A stretch of 25,256 nucleotides of DNA from a virus, in the IMG/VR virus record IMGVR_UViG_3300030419_007104, positions 3,067 to 28,322 of that record; one strand, 5' to 3'. Below are positions 15,348 to 23,110 of this stretch, in pieces (within the stretch, counting starts at the first letter, position 1; every line of letters starts with the position of its first letter). The notes under the pieces were generated by a model, which had not been told where the DNA came from, searched no databases, and was given only the letters and a program-made list of their open reading frames with translations. Position numbers and translations under genes: made by a program.

Positions 15348-17213
15348 TTACATTATAAACTCAGGAACGAATGTTTCTATAACATCTTCTTGTTGCACAT
15401 TTAAAGAATCAAAGTGGACTTTGGCCATCCAATTTGCTAAAACTAAAGCTGAATAAGAATCCTTTCGCGCTTTGTCTGGGCCAGTTTGCCGACGTAAATT
15501 AGAGGGCAAATCAAATGTTTGAGTGCCTTGTGAAGTCGTAGTGATTTGAATAAGAGCACATTCGTTTTTAGTTAAATCAATCATATCTGATTGATGCTCA
15601 ATGAAATCGATCATTTTTGCTCCAGCGGTTTGTTTGCTTTCTTCGCTCGTACGTAAAAACTTTAAGTCTTGAATAGGAATGCTTTTATTTTTTTGCCTAG
15701 TATAAGCGTCGTCTATAGCCCTGCTTGCAAAATAAATACGCCGATGGTCAAAATTAGCTTGTAATAATTCGTTAGCTTGACGAATCCAGTTGCTTGTAGG
15801 CTTACGCAAAATTACATATTTGTGCTCTTTTCGGTTATATTGATTTTTATAAGCCTGAAGATCTCGTTGATATTCCTCGGGTTTATCTAATCCGACTTCA
15901 ATAGTTTGTAGCTTTATATTTTTCTGCTTAAACAAATCACTTTCATTGCAAGCCTGCAAAAATTGAACTCCTCCATTATAATCACCGCATATTGAGATAA
16001 TGTTAAAATTCTCCAAACAAAACAAAAAATAATTAATATGATTTTTTAAAGAAGTTCCGGATAAAGCATAGCTATGCACCAAAGTACTTTTTTGTTCTTC
16101 GGGTTGTAATTTTAAAATCTGAATCGCAAAGTCATCTGAACTTTCAGTTTGCGACCACGAAGGGTCAAACGCTAAAATATATTCTGAGTCGGGATCTCCT
16201 TGAACTTCAATGCACGGAGATTCTCCATCAGGAATTGTACATAATGCCATCTTACTGGTTTTAAAATACCCTGAACTGTCATCAGTAAAAATAGCACCGA
16301 ATTCTCTTTCAAACTGAGACTGGCTCATCGTTGCTTTAGCTTGGTTTATGAGGTTCTCATCATATAGTTGTTTTGGGGCGCAATCATAACTATACTGCAT
16401 AATACAGCGAGATGCATTATCTTTTTGCTGCTCGGAGGCTATTAAAAATTCAAATTGATTATAAAGTTTATAAAGATATTCAAACTTATAAGATGCAGAT
16501 GAAAGAGCTATTAATTTGTTATTAGGCCATACATATCTTTCTTCTTCGGTCATTTGGTTTTCTTCTATAAGCCTTGATTCTAATTTAAAAAGGTCATCTC
16601 TTTGAGTAGGATTTTCTACTACCGACAAAAACGGAACAATGACCTCATTATAAATTCTTTCAGGCATTAACAAAAACTCATCAATAATAATACGATGAAA
16701 ACGAAAACCACGTAGCTTCTCACCATCACCTAATGGCAATGCCCGTATACGACTTGCACCAATTTCCATTAGCCACTCATCATTACTTTTAGAAGTTTTG
16801 GTGATACATTGACGGAAGAATCCTGCTTCTGGTTTGTTTGCAATATCTTCAATCTTTTTGAAAATCATCTTTGCTTGTCGAAAAGATTTAGAAAGAATTC
16901 CTATTTCAACCCCTTGATTCAATACTGCATCTAACGCTGCAAATATACCTGTTGTAAAAGACTTAGACATTCCACGACTCCATACTCCTAAAAAATAATC
17001 CGTTTCAAACATTGACTTAATCGCCATATGTTGAAATGGAAAAAGTTTTACTCCCATCAGTAAATCTGTAGCGAAAGTAGTATTATTGCGTAAAAATTCA
17101 TACAGGGCTAGTTTAGCTTCCCTCTCGTCCAAGAATCCATCGATTTCCAAAAGCTCTTCATTAGTCCTGAGTTTTGGGATTCTTCTTTTTTGATTTCCTT
17201 CTTGCCAGCTCAT
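15348..17213 (-). CDS. terL: Terminase large subunit
   Basis: The ATP-driven DNA packaging motor and headful/cos nuclease. I chose the ATG at 17213 (MSWQEGNQKRRIPK), which overlaps the upstream stop as ATGA, over an in-frame TTG at 17231; this gives 621 residues. The ATPase domain has a Walker A-type loop SRGMSKS (79-85), a Walker B RIIIDEF with DE at 178-179, and a coupling motif LSSAS (about 237-241). The RuvC-like nuclease domain has three acidic positions: D350 in FDPSW, D411 in CGDYNG and D585 in KDSYSALVLAN. The Walker A loop has Ser where Gly usually precedes Lys. It follows the ERCC4 nuclease gene and precedes the portal gene. Confidence 0.95.
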   Translation of the reverse strand: MSWQEGNQKRRIPKLRTNEELLEIDGFLDEREAKLALYEFLRNNTTFATDLLMGVKLFPFQHMAIKSMFETDYFLGVWSRGMSKSFTTGIFAALDAVLNQGVEIGILSKSFRQAKMIFKKIEDIANKPEAGFFRQCITKTSKSNDEWLMEIGASRIRALPLGDGEKLRGFRFHRIIIDEFLLMPERIYNEVIVPFLSVVENPTQRDDLFKLESRLIEENQMTEEERYVWPNNKLIALSSASYKFEYLYKLYNQFEFLIASEQQKDNASRCIMQYSYDCAPKQLYDENLINQAKATMSQSQFEREFGAIFTDDSSGYFKTSKMALCTIPDGESPCIEVQGDPDSEYILAFDPSWSQTESSDDFAIQILKLQPEEQKSTLVHSYALSGTSLKNHINYFLFCLENFNIISICGDYNGGVQFLQACNESDLFKQKNIKLQTIEVGLDKPEEYQRDLQAYKNQYNRKEHKYVILRKPTSNWIRQANELLQANFDHRRIYFASRAIDDAYTRQKNKSIPIQDLKFLRTSEESKQTAGAKMIDFIEHQSDMIDLTKNECALIQITTTSQGTQTFDLPSNLRRQTGPDKARKDSYSALVLANWMAKVHFDSLNVQQEDVIETFVPEFIM

Positions 17214-18157
17214 GATTTTCTTGCGTCCCAAAAATACTGCATATCAGTTTGCCAAATATTTTTTCCCGAGAGTAAAAGTCGAGGTATAATTGAAGCTGCA
17301 TTCTCTCTATTTTCTACAAAGATAAATTGACACACCCTAGGATAATCGTGGCAGATATCTTTTATCTGTCGTAATGTGTAATCGATATTTGAGCGTCGAT
17401 TAAAAATTTTATTCTCCTTAATCATTTTTTCTACGCTAGATTCAACAACAACGAACAAGTAAGCATCCATTTCTTGAGCTCTAGAAATTTCACGACGAAA
17501 TCTTTCTATATTATTTTTACCTAAAGTTCCCTGTAAGTCATTGCCAGATTTTCTATCTACAAAAGTATAGTTATAGTGATCCCCTAAAACAGTATAATCT
17601 CCAATATCCAGTTTTAAAATTTCATTATTACATTCTTTAAAATTCAAAGGTTTTTGTTCTCGGGTATCAATTGCAATAGTCAAGTCTTCAGGCAATGAAA
17701 AAGTAAAAAAATCTCTAGGTAAATTTTTATTATATAACGGTTCGCAATTTATTTCTTGGCACGCCGCATTATAACTGCCCCATAATTTCCGATAGACTGC
17801 TAAAGAAGGTAAAAAAGAATTTTTAGTCTCTAAATGAAAGGGGCCATACTTTCTTTGTTTTTTAAGATGTCGTTTTTTTAGCAACGAGAGCGCATACTCT
17901 TTTACTTCATCTGGTGAACTTTCCTTACACCATTTGGTAAGTTGTTGCTTGGTGGAGAAATCTCTTTCAAAATATTCATCATATGTTTTAAACGGAAGGG
18001 GATCACCTGTTAATTTATTTTTTCTTGGAAAATGTTTTGTGTAATAAGATGCTAAATTTAAATCATGCTGCTTAATATGTTTGTGCAAAGAGGCTCGGCT
18101 AGCAAATTCTTTTTTGCACTCTGCGCATACGAAAACCTTAGATACCGTCTCTTCCAT
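17210..18157 (-). CDS. C2H2 zinc finger-ERCC4 (XPF-type) nuclease
   Basis: A 315-residue protein with three visible parts. Residues 11-31 form an exact C2H2 zinc finger: C11-x2-C14-x12-H27-x3-H31. Residues about 112-138 (LPSLAVYRKLWGSYNAAC) resemble the repeat associated with homing endonucleases. Residues 160-300 are an ERCC4-type nuclease: IDTREQ (163-168), GDY (186-188) and VDRKSGND (200-207). That is the GD-x-ERK-xxx-D signature with Asp replacing Glu. XPF-family nucleases cut branched or flapped DNA. It lies in a coupled run (TAATG overlap upstream, ATGA overlap into terL), so a role in packaging, such as branch removal or end formation, is plausible. A domesticated homing-type nuclease is the alternative. 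Confidence 0.85.
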   Translation of the reverse strand: MEETVSKVFVCAECKKEFASRASLHKHIKQHDLNLASYYTKHFPRKNKLTGDPLPFKTYDEYFERDFSTKQQLTKWCKESSPDEVKEYALSLLKKRHLKKQRKYGPFHLETKNSFLPSLAVYRKLWGSYNAACQEINCEPLYNKNLPRDFFTFSLPEDLTIAIDTREQKPLNFKECNNEILKLDIGDYTVLGDHYNYTFVDRKSGNDLQGTLGKNNIERFRREISRAQEMDAYLFVVVESSVEKMIKENKIFNRRSNIDYTLRQIKDICHDYPRVCQFIFVENRENAASIIPRLLLSGKNIWQTDMQYFWDARKS

Positions 18158-19227
18158 TATATTGCATCTTCTTTGCTAATACCTAAAACCCGCGCTTTCC
18201 AGTCGGACATTTTTTCTATTTCGTCAGCTTCTTTTTGAACCACTTGTTTTTGCATTTGAGCCATTTTAATCATCAACTTTCTTTCTTCTTCATCTTGAAA
18301 AAGTTGCACTAAAGAAATTATTGAAGCATTTCTTTGTTGCTGATTAGCCACTCTTTTAGCCCTCTCACCATTTAGTTTGGCTAGCATTTTATCAATACGA
18401 TTAATGCATTGATTATACTCTTCCGCTTTGGTTTTCAGCATTTCTGTAAGCCGCATCGTGAGCTCATTTTGCCCTTCGGCATCATCAAACATTAAATTTA
18501 GTTTTTGCTTATGCTGTTCTATTTCTTTTAGATTAACATAATCCATACAAACATTAACATATAAATTTAATTCATCGGATGTTAAATCTGGTTTGTCCCA
18601 TGTGCTTCGAATATATTCAGATTCAAAAAGCTCTCTACTTTGTTTTGTGACATAAGAATTTATGACTTGCAAAAATCGAGGAGCGCATAAATATGTGATT
18701 AGCTTTTCGACACATTTTTTATCTTGAACATTTAATTTATTTATATCAAATTCTTTTGCTGCAACTTTATTTAATCTTTTAATTGCTGTAGTTAAGATAT
18801 GCGGAGGAGTATATTTTTCTCCGGCTGCATCATCACGGATACCAACGACTGAAGGAAATTCATTTCCAATATACTCACATAAAGCTATAAATTTTTCACT
18901 TTCAGCAAACCCTTTTTTCTTGGATTCTTCTGGCCATAACAATTGGCCAACTTCAAGTTTAGTCATTTCGGGGCCGTAATGATTTTTTATAAACGCCTTT
19001 TCGTTATCGGTCAAAAAATGCTTTACAACTCTTTTCTTAACTTTTGTACGATAGCTCAGGCCCTTTTCTACCCAATATTTTCTCAATGCTCTTCCCCGAA
19101 CCGTACTACCTTTTTCGTTAGGATCATCAAATAATTTTTTAGTGCATTCGCTTAAATCACCATCAAGCTCCTCGAAAAGTTTAAGGCTTTTTTCTTTTTC
19201 TTCTGTTGTTAAAACGTACTCCTTCAT
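18157..19227 (-). CDS. Putative terminase small subunit or DNA-binding protein
   Basis: A 356-residue charged helical protein. The N-terminal 50 residues (LSECTKKLFDD, VRGRALRKYWVEKGL) and residues about 70-95 (LTDNEKAFIKNHYGPEMTKL) look like DNA-binding helix-turn-helix segments. Residues about 230-345 are a long coiled coil rich in Lys, Glu, Gln and Met. It overlaps the sigma-like gene by ATGA and the nuclease gene by TAATG, and lies one gene upstream of the large terminase. DNA binding plus an oligomerising coil upstream of terL suggests a small terminase that recognises viral DNA. Its length is above the usual 150-250 residues for that family, so the call is tentative. Confidence 0.8.
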   Translation of the reverse strand: MKEYVLTTEEKEKSLKLFEELDGDLSECTKKLFDDPNEKGSTVRGRALRKYWVEKGLSYRTKVKKRVVKHFLTDNEKAFIKNHYGPEMTKLEVGQLLWPEESKKKGFAESEKFIALCEYIGNEFPSVVGIRDDAAGEKYTPPHILTTAIKRLNKVAAKEFDINKLNVQDKKCVEKLITYLCAPRFLQVINSYVTKQSRELFESEYIRSTWDKPDLTSDELNLYVNVCMDYVNLKEIEQHKQKLNLMFDDAEGQNELTMRLTEMLKTKAEEYNQCINRIDKMLAKLNGERAKRVANQQQRNASIISLVQLFQDEEERKLMIKMAQMQKQVVQKEADEIEKMSDWKARVLGISKEDAI

Positions 19228-19949
19228 TCGAAAAATATATCAGTTTCAAGGCATATCTTTTTAGCTATCTTTTTATAAAAATTTTTTAGATTTTTTATTT
19301 GCTTGTATCCCGCTTTTCGTCCCTTCTCATTACTTTTATAACCCAAAACTTTAGCTACCAACTCTTCGTCTATATGATCAATAAATAACATTTTATAAAT
19401 AATATAATGTCTATCATTTAAATATTGCCTCATTAATAAATGTAGTGAGTTCACCGCTGTCCCAATACTATAATGATCTTCGGGAACTGTATAACGATCA
19501 AAAGGGTTGGTTTCTAAAGATACAGGTATCTTAATGTCATAAGCCTGCTTACGAGTTTTGTACCACTTAGCAAAATCGGGACACTCATCAGATTGTAATC
19601 CGCTAGGTGTGAAAGAGCATAGGTTAGAAACTTGGCCATGCCCTTGCTCTTTAGACTGATTGTGCTTGCAACTAATACATGGTCGCGCAAAATTAGAATA
19701 GTTATTACGAAGAATATTTTTGAGCTGATTAGAGATAATCTTATTTACCCATGGCTCTATCGGGCGAGACTGGTCCCACTGCTCCCATTTATTATAAATA
19801 TGAGTGCGGATAATCTGAGATACGTCATCAAAGTCAAGCCATGCTAGCGCATGTAAATGCCACTTGTAATAGCGCTTCCTTATTTCATTATCGATTATCT
19901 CAAATTTATCTTCGTATGTTTGTTTTTTATCCTTCGCCACCGCCACCAC
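19224..19949 (-). CDS. Sigma70-like transcription factor with embedded Cys cluster
   Basis: About 241 residues. Residues 22-82 read as sigma region 2: LAWLDFDDVSQIIRTHIYNK, then PWVNKIISNQLKNILRNN, the DNA-melting and -10-binding helix pattern. Residues about 170-230 look like region 4: LNDRHYIIYKMLFIDH, then EELVAKVLGYK and a Lys-rich helix. Between them lies a Cys/His cluster (C91, C94, H96, C111, C123), probably a zinc site, unusual for a sigma factor. Such proteins redirect host RNA polymerase to phage late promoters. The gene overlaps the zinc-ribbon gene by 23 bases. There is no ATG near the start; several GTG codons (19949, 19946, 19940) are possible, so the exact start is uncertain. 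Confidence 0.75.
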   Translation of the reverse strand: MVAVAKDKKQTYEDKFEIIDNEIRKRYYKWHLHALAWLDFDDVSQIIRTHIYNKWEQWDQSRPIEPWVNKIISNQLKNILRNNYSNFARPCISCKHNQSKEQGHGQVSNLCSFTPSGLQSDECPDFAKWYKTRKQAYDIKIPVSLETNPFDRYTVPEDHYSIGTAVNSLHLLMRQYLNDRHYIIYKMLFIDHIDEELVAKVLGYKSNEKGRKAGYKQIKNLKNFYKKIAKKICLETDIFFE

Positions 19950-20328
19950 CGATATCTTTAAATTTCCCCCTAGAGGAGCTACATTCAGCTTGGGACATCT
20001 TGGCGAATTGCTCGGCAGTCATCTTTTTATAATCACTGGCATTAGCCTTACTCTTGTAATCTATTTCTTCAGGATTTAAAGGATTACTAACCAAAGTTTC
20101 AAGCGTAACTTTTGAGTTAGGCATTTCTATATCATATTGCAGTTTTGATATATTAGGAATTTCCCCGTCGTCATTCTTTCCGTTCGCTGCTGTTAGACTA
20201 GGTTTAGACACAGAAGCGTTGGTCATACCAAACGCCGCAAATGTTTCCCCACAGCTTTGGCAGAAGTTGGGTTTCTTTAACGTGTAGCTGTTTTTAGCTC
20301 CACACTCTGGACAAAATATACTAGCCAT
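19927..20328 (-). CDS. Zinc-ribbon protein with Gly-rich C-terminus
   Basis: A 133-residue protein. The N-terminus is a zinc ribbon with two knuckles, C6-x2-C9 (CPECG) and C23-x2-C26 (CQSCG). The middle is polar and probably disordered, with helical segments (SDYKKMTAEQFAKMSQAE), and the C-terminus is a run of Gly (GGGGGEG). Its last 23 bases also encode the start of the sigma-like protein in another frame. Zinc ribbons of this kind bind nucleic acid or RNA polymerase, so a transcription partner of the next gene is possible; this is inference from adjacency. It begins 10 bases after the PhoH stop. Confidence 0.82.
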   Translation of the reverse strand: MASIFCPECGAKNSYTLKKPNFCQSCGETFAAFGMTNASVSKPSLTAANGKNDDGEIPNISKLQYDIEMPNSKVTLETLVSNPLNPEEIDYKSKANASDYKKMTAEQFAKMSQAECSSSRGKFKDIGGGGGEG

Positions 20329-20338
20329 TTTTTATAAT

Positions 20339-21064
20339 TTATTTTACAGGGTTATTTTCTAGTTTATTCACTATAAATTTTAAAATTTCGCTTCGCAGAA
20401 TATCTTCTTCTGTGAAACGAAACGTATGTATACCTTTTTCTTTACACTCATTATCGTCAAAAAGCTCCATAACGGGTGCAAAACCTGTTTTACCGTTAAT
20501 ATCTGACTGCATAGGATCTCCACATATAAAATATTTTGAATTATCTCCAATACGAGTAATCAAGGTTACCAGCTCTTTTCTGGTGAAATTTTGCGATTCA
20601 TCAGCGATAATTAATTTATTATCCCAACTTGCACCGCGTAAATAATTGATAGGCGCACACTGTATTATCTTTTCCTCCATCAGCATTTTTATTTGATCTT
20701 TTGATAAAAGCTCCGTTAGTTTATCTTGAAGTGGCATCATAAAAGGGTGGAATTTTTCATCTACATCACCCGGTAAACTGCCTAAATTTCTTTCGCCGCT
20801 TTCTGCTATAGTGCGAACATAAAATAAATCTTGATTCATGTTCATATTGAATAGTTGCAAAGCAGCATAAATAGATATAAAGGTTTTTGAAGAGCCTGCT
20901 GGCCCTGAGACAAAAACAATTTTAGTGTTCTTGTCGAAAGCTATTTTTAAGAATTCGTGCTGTTTTTCAGTTAACTCAAAATTTTTTAAATAAAGTTTGT
21001 ATTTATTTTCTGCAAGAGATATTATCTTTTCCGACGCCGTGGACTTCTTCCGTCTACTCATCAT
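20339..21064 (-). CDS. phoH: PhoH-like P-loop ATPase
   Basis: A 241-residue protein covering one PhoH ATPase domain. Walker A is GPAGSSKT (54-61), the PhoH signature GSLPGD is at 95-100 within a stretch running to FHPFMMPLQD, Walker B is LIIADESQN (151-159) and FICGDPMQSD is at 179-188. PhoH genes are common in marine phages; the function is uncertain, with RNA handling or stress roles proposed. The Walker A loop has Ser before Lys, where Gly is more usual. There is an ATG at 21064 and another at 21061; a promoter-like motif (GTGTAATATTTA) abuts the first. It heads the minus-strand run leading to terminase and is divergent from the glycosyltransferase gene. Confidence 0.93.
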   Translation of the reverse strand: MMSRRKKSTASEKIISLAENKYKLYLKNFELTEKQHEFLKIAFDKNTKIVFVSGPAGSSKTFISIYAALQLFNMNMNQDLFYVRTIAESGERNLGSLPGDVDEKFHPFMMPLQDKLTELLSKDQIKMLMEEKIIQCAPINYLRGASWDNKLIIADESQNFTRKELVTLITRIGDNSKYFICGDPMQSDINGKTGFAPVMELFDDNECKEKGIHTFRFTEEDILRSEILKFIVNKLENNPVK

Positions 21065-21078
21065 TAAATATTACACTT
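21065..21078 (-). promoter_or_regulatory. Promoter-like motif before phoH
   Basis: On the minus strand AAGTGTAATATTTA runs straight into ATGATG. The first GTG is 12 bases from the first ATG and 15 from the second, and 15 is the commonest spacing in this window. Confidence 0.6.
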
Positions 21079-21104
21079 GACTTCAGGAATTGACTCTGTA
21101 TTAT
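21077..21104 (+). promoter_or_regulatory. Sigma70-like promoter for the glycosyltransferase gene
   Basis: TTGACT (21077-21082) and TATTAT (21099-21104) are spaced 16 bases apart, a good match to host sigma70 elements. The start would fall about 5 bases before the ATG at 21116. CTGTATTATTTA (21096-21107) also loosely fits the repeated phage motif. It overlaps the divergent phoH promoter by two bases. Confidence 0.5.
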
Positions 21105-21115
21105 TTAGATAAAAG

Positions 21116-22222
21116 ATGATTTTCCATGTTTTAGCAGTTCCGGTACACCCTACTCGTAAAGAAATAACTTTATGTGCTTTCACGCAAAAAGTTTATAAGT
21201 TCTGCAAAGTAATGACAGAAAGAGGTCACACCGTCTTTCATTATGGACATCCTGATTCAGAGGTTTCATGTACCAAACATTTTAATGTAGTTTCGAGCGA
21301 AACTTACGATAGAGTTTACCAAAAAAAATCATGGAAAGATTTTATTTCCCAAAATGTTCAAAATGACGTTCACAAAGAATTTAATAAAAATGCTGCGGCT
21401 TTAATTAAAGAAAACAAGCAAAGTGATGATGATTTTGTATTGGCATTTTGGGGGTTCGGTCACGCTGAATGCTGTAAAGAGTTACATCCAGACTTTACAA
21501 TTGTAGAGCCGAGTATTGGTTACGACTCTGCTTTTGCTCCTTTTAAGGTGTTTGAAAGTTACGCTCATTTGCACAAAATGCATTTTAAAATAAATGGAGA
21601 TGAGGGATGTCCCTCGTTTACTGATCATGTTATAAGGCCGGGATTCTATTTTGAAGATTTTATTTACAAAAAGGAAAAAGAAAATTATTTACTATTTTTA
21701 GGTAGGCTAATAGATAACAAAGGTGTAAGCATTGCACAAAACTTGTCTAAGGCGGCTCAAATCCCTATAAAATTTGTAGGGCCACAAAATCAATTTCAAC
21801 TCCCTAAAGATAATCCTTTAGCTGAATATATTCATACAGTAAGCTATGAAGAGCGGAAAAATCTTTTAGCTAATGCAAAAGCTTTAATAATGCCTAGTTT
21901 ATATGCAGAGCCATGCGGATGGTCAATGTTAGAAGCTTTTATTTCCGGCACGCCAGTTCTTTCGACAGATTGGGGAGGCCTAAGTGAATATAATCTGCAT
22001 GGCAAAACTGGATTCCGCTGCCGCTCTTTAAATGAATTTTATCACGCCTTGGGTGCTATTGACACCATCAAACCCGAATACTGCCGGGAGTATGCAGATA
22101 AAAATTTCACGATTAACATCGTTGCAAAAATGTATGAAAGTTACTTTATTCACTTATTAAATGTAAAAAAATATGGCTTGGGAGCTGTTTTTTCCGAATG
22201 TGATTTTCTTGTCAAAAATTGA
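21116..22222 (+). CDS. GT4-type glycosyltransferase (GT-B fold)
   Basis: A 368-residue enzyme of the family that moves sugar from a nucleotide-sugar donor. The C-terminal donor domain shows LFLGRLIDNKG (193-203), then MPSLYAEPCGWSMLEAF (259-275). The latter holds the E-x7-E pair (E265, E273) typical of retaining family 4 enzymes and leads into SGTPVLSTDWGG. The N-terminal acceptor domain is less conserved. There is no signal peptide, so it acts in the cytoplasm. Possible targets are modified phage DNA bases, a virion protein or the host surface; the sequence does not decide. It is divergent from phoH with a very short leader, and no terminator follows it. Confidence 0.92.
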   Translation: MIFHVLAVPVHPTRKEITLCAFTQKVYKFCKVMTERGHTVFHYGHPDSEVSCTKHFNVVSSETYDRVYQKKSWKDFISQNVQNDVHKEFNKNAAALIKENKQSDDDFVLAFWGFGHAECCKELHPDFTIVEPSIGYDSAFAPFKVFESYAHLHKMHFKINGDEGCPSFTDHVIRPGFYFEDFIYKKEKENYLLFLGRLIDNKGVSIAQNLSKAAQIPIKFVGPQNQFQLPKDNPLAEYIHTVSYEERKNLLANAKALIMPSLYAEPCGWSMLEAFISGTPVLSTDWGGLSEYNLHGKTGFRCRSLNEFYHALGAIDTIKPEYCREYADKNFTINIVAKMYESYFIHLLNVKKYGLGAVFSECDFLVKN

Positions 22223-22251
22223 TTTATTAAAAAAAATAAATAGTAAATTTC

Positions 22252-22270
22252 AAAAAGTGTGTATATAATA
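22252..22270 (+). promoter_or_regulatory. Promoter-like motif before membrane/coil gene
   Basis: AAAAAGTGTGTATATAATA matches the repeated motif with a GT insertion. The inner GTG is 20 bases from the ATG at 22279 and TATAAT ends 10 bases before it. Confidence 0.6.
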
Positions 22271-22278
22271 CGTACAAG

Positions 22279-22581
22279 ATGGCAGGGGAAAATAAAAACA
22301 AAATCGGATTCGGGGACTTAGACACCTTTCTTAAGATAGCGCCAATTATTGGTTTAGCTGTTTTAGCTTATTTGCAAACATTATTTCCAAGTAAAGTAGA
22401 ATTTGAAAAGTTGGAAGATCATTTAATTCAAATGGACAAAAAGATAACAGAAATTACAATACTTCAAAAAGACACTTCAAATAATACTTCATCAATTAGA
22501 GATTTAGGCTCCAGATTAAGAGAAATAGAAATTAAGTTAGCAAAACATGAGTCCGTAGATGCAAAATCAAAAAAACCATAG
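22279..22581 (+). CDS. Small one-TM coiled-coil protein (holin or inner-membrane spanin candidate)
   Basis: A 100-residue protein. After a short polar N-terminus there is one membrane segment at residues about 18-36 (LKIAPIIGLAVLAYLQTLF). A heptad-like coiled coil follows (about 40-90: FEKLEDHLIQMDKKITEI, then SIRDLGSRLREIEIKLAK) and a Lys-rich end. One N-terminal anchor plus a coil suits an inner-membrane spanin subunit or an accessory lysis protein. No endolysin gene lies next to it in this window, so the lysis role is a guess from topology. It has its own promoter-like motif. Confidence 0.8.
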   Translation: MAGENKNKIGFGDLDTFLKIAPIIGLAVLAYLQTLFPSKVEFEKLEDHLIQMDKKITEITILQKDTSNNTSSIRDLGSRLREIEIKLAKHESVDAKSKKP

Positions 22582-22611
22582 AAAAACAAATTTTAAAAAA
22601 TATTATAACAA

Positions 22612-23043
22612 ATGGCACACTTATCAGGAACATATACTTATACTTTTAGTCGGCTAGACCCGATGTACAACAACTCTCTTAAAACGGGAGTTCAATCTTT
22701 AGTAGTCGGACTTTCTTGCAACTTTAGCGGTGTTGACGAGAACGGTGTAACTGCCGTTGAAGGCGCATATATCGATGGCACAACTGGGTTCATGAATTGG
22801 ACTGACCCTATTCCTGATTATCCAGCGTCGGGCGAAAGTAATCCCTCGGGCTATTCTGTTAATTATACTCCTGACTATGTATCGGGGAATATTAGTGGTT
22901 TAGCGAATGAATATGTTTCAGGTATGGGATGGCTGCACCAATTAGAAGATCAGATTTCTGGCAAATTGCATACACCTATTTCATGGTCAGATTTTCCATT
23001 TCCTCACGACGGAATACCTCCTGTTAATCCGGAAGACGCATAA
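22612..23043 (+). CDS. Unknown soluble protein
   Basis: A 143-residue acidic protein rich in Gly, Ser, Asn, Tyr and Pro, with no signal peptide or membrane segment. It begins MAHLSGTYTYTFSRLDPMYN and ends in a Pro-rich stretch (FPFPHDGIPPVNPEDA). Composition and repeated short YVSG segments suggest a beta-structured virion protein. It follows the membrane/coil gene by 30 bases with no GTGTA motif, so it is probably on the same message, and a strong terminator follows. I do not recognise it. Confidence 0.8.
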   Translation: MAHLSGTYTYTFSRLDPMYNNSLKTGVQSLVVGLSCNFSGVDENGVTAVEGAYIDGTTGFMNWTDPIPDYPASGESNPSGYSVNYTPDYVSGNISGLANEYVSGMGWLHQLEDQISGKLHTPISWSDFPFPHDGIPPVNPEDA

Positions 23044-23061
23044 ATTATTTATATATAAAAT

Positions 23062-23091
23062 AAAAGCCCCGCAAATATGCGGGGCTTTTTT
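23062..23091. terminator. Bidirectional Rho-independent terminator
   Basis: A 12-bp perfect stem (23062-23073 with 23078-23089; GC core GCCCCGCA) has a 4-base loop, an A-run on the left and a T-run on the right. It lies between two converging transcripts and can serve both: the plus-strand gene ending at 23043 and the minus-strand cassette ending at 23111. Confidence 0.93.
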
Positions 23092-23110
23092 CTTGGGCTC
23101 TACAGGTTAT

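Noticed and set aside
15314-15352. Short AAAGT/ACTTT repeats between terminase and portal genes as an operator or cos/pac site
   Set aside because: The arms are only five bases and imperfect in very AT-rich DNA, so chance is likely. Nothing identifies a packaging site.
17214-17231. TTG start giving six more residues to the large terminase
   Set aside because: TTG is a weak start and would overlap the upstream gene by 22 bases. The ATG at 17213 gives a standard ATGA coupling.
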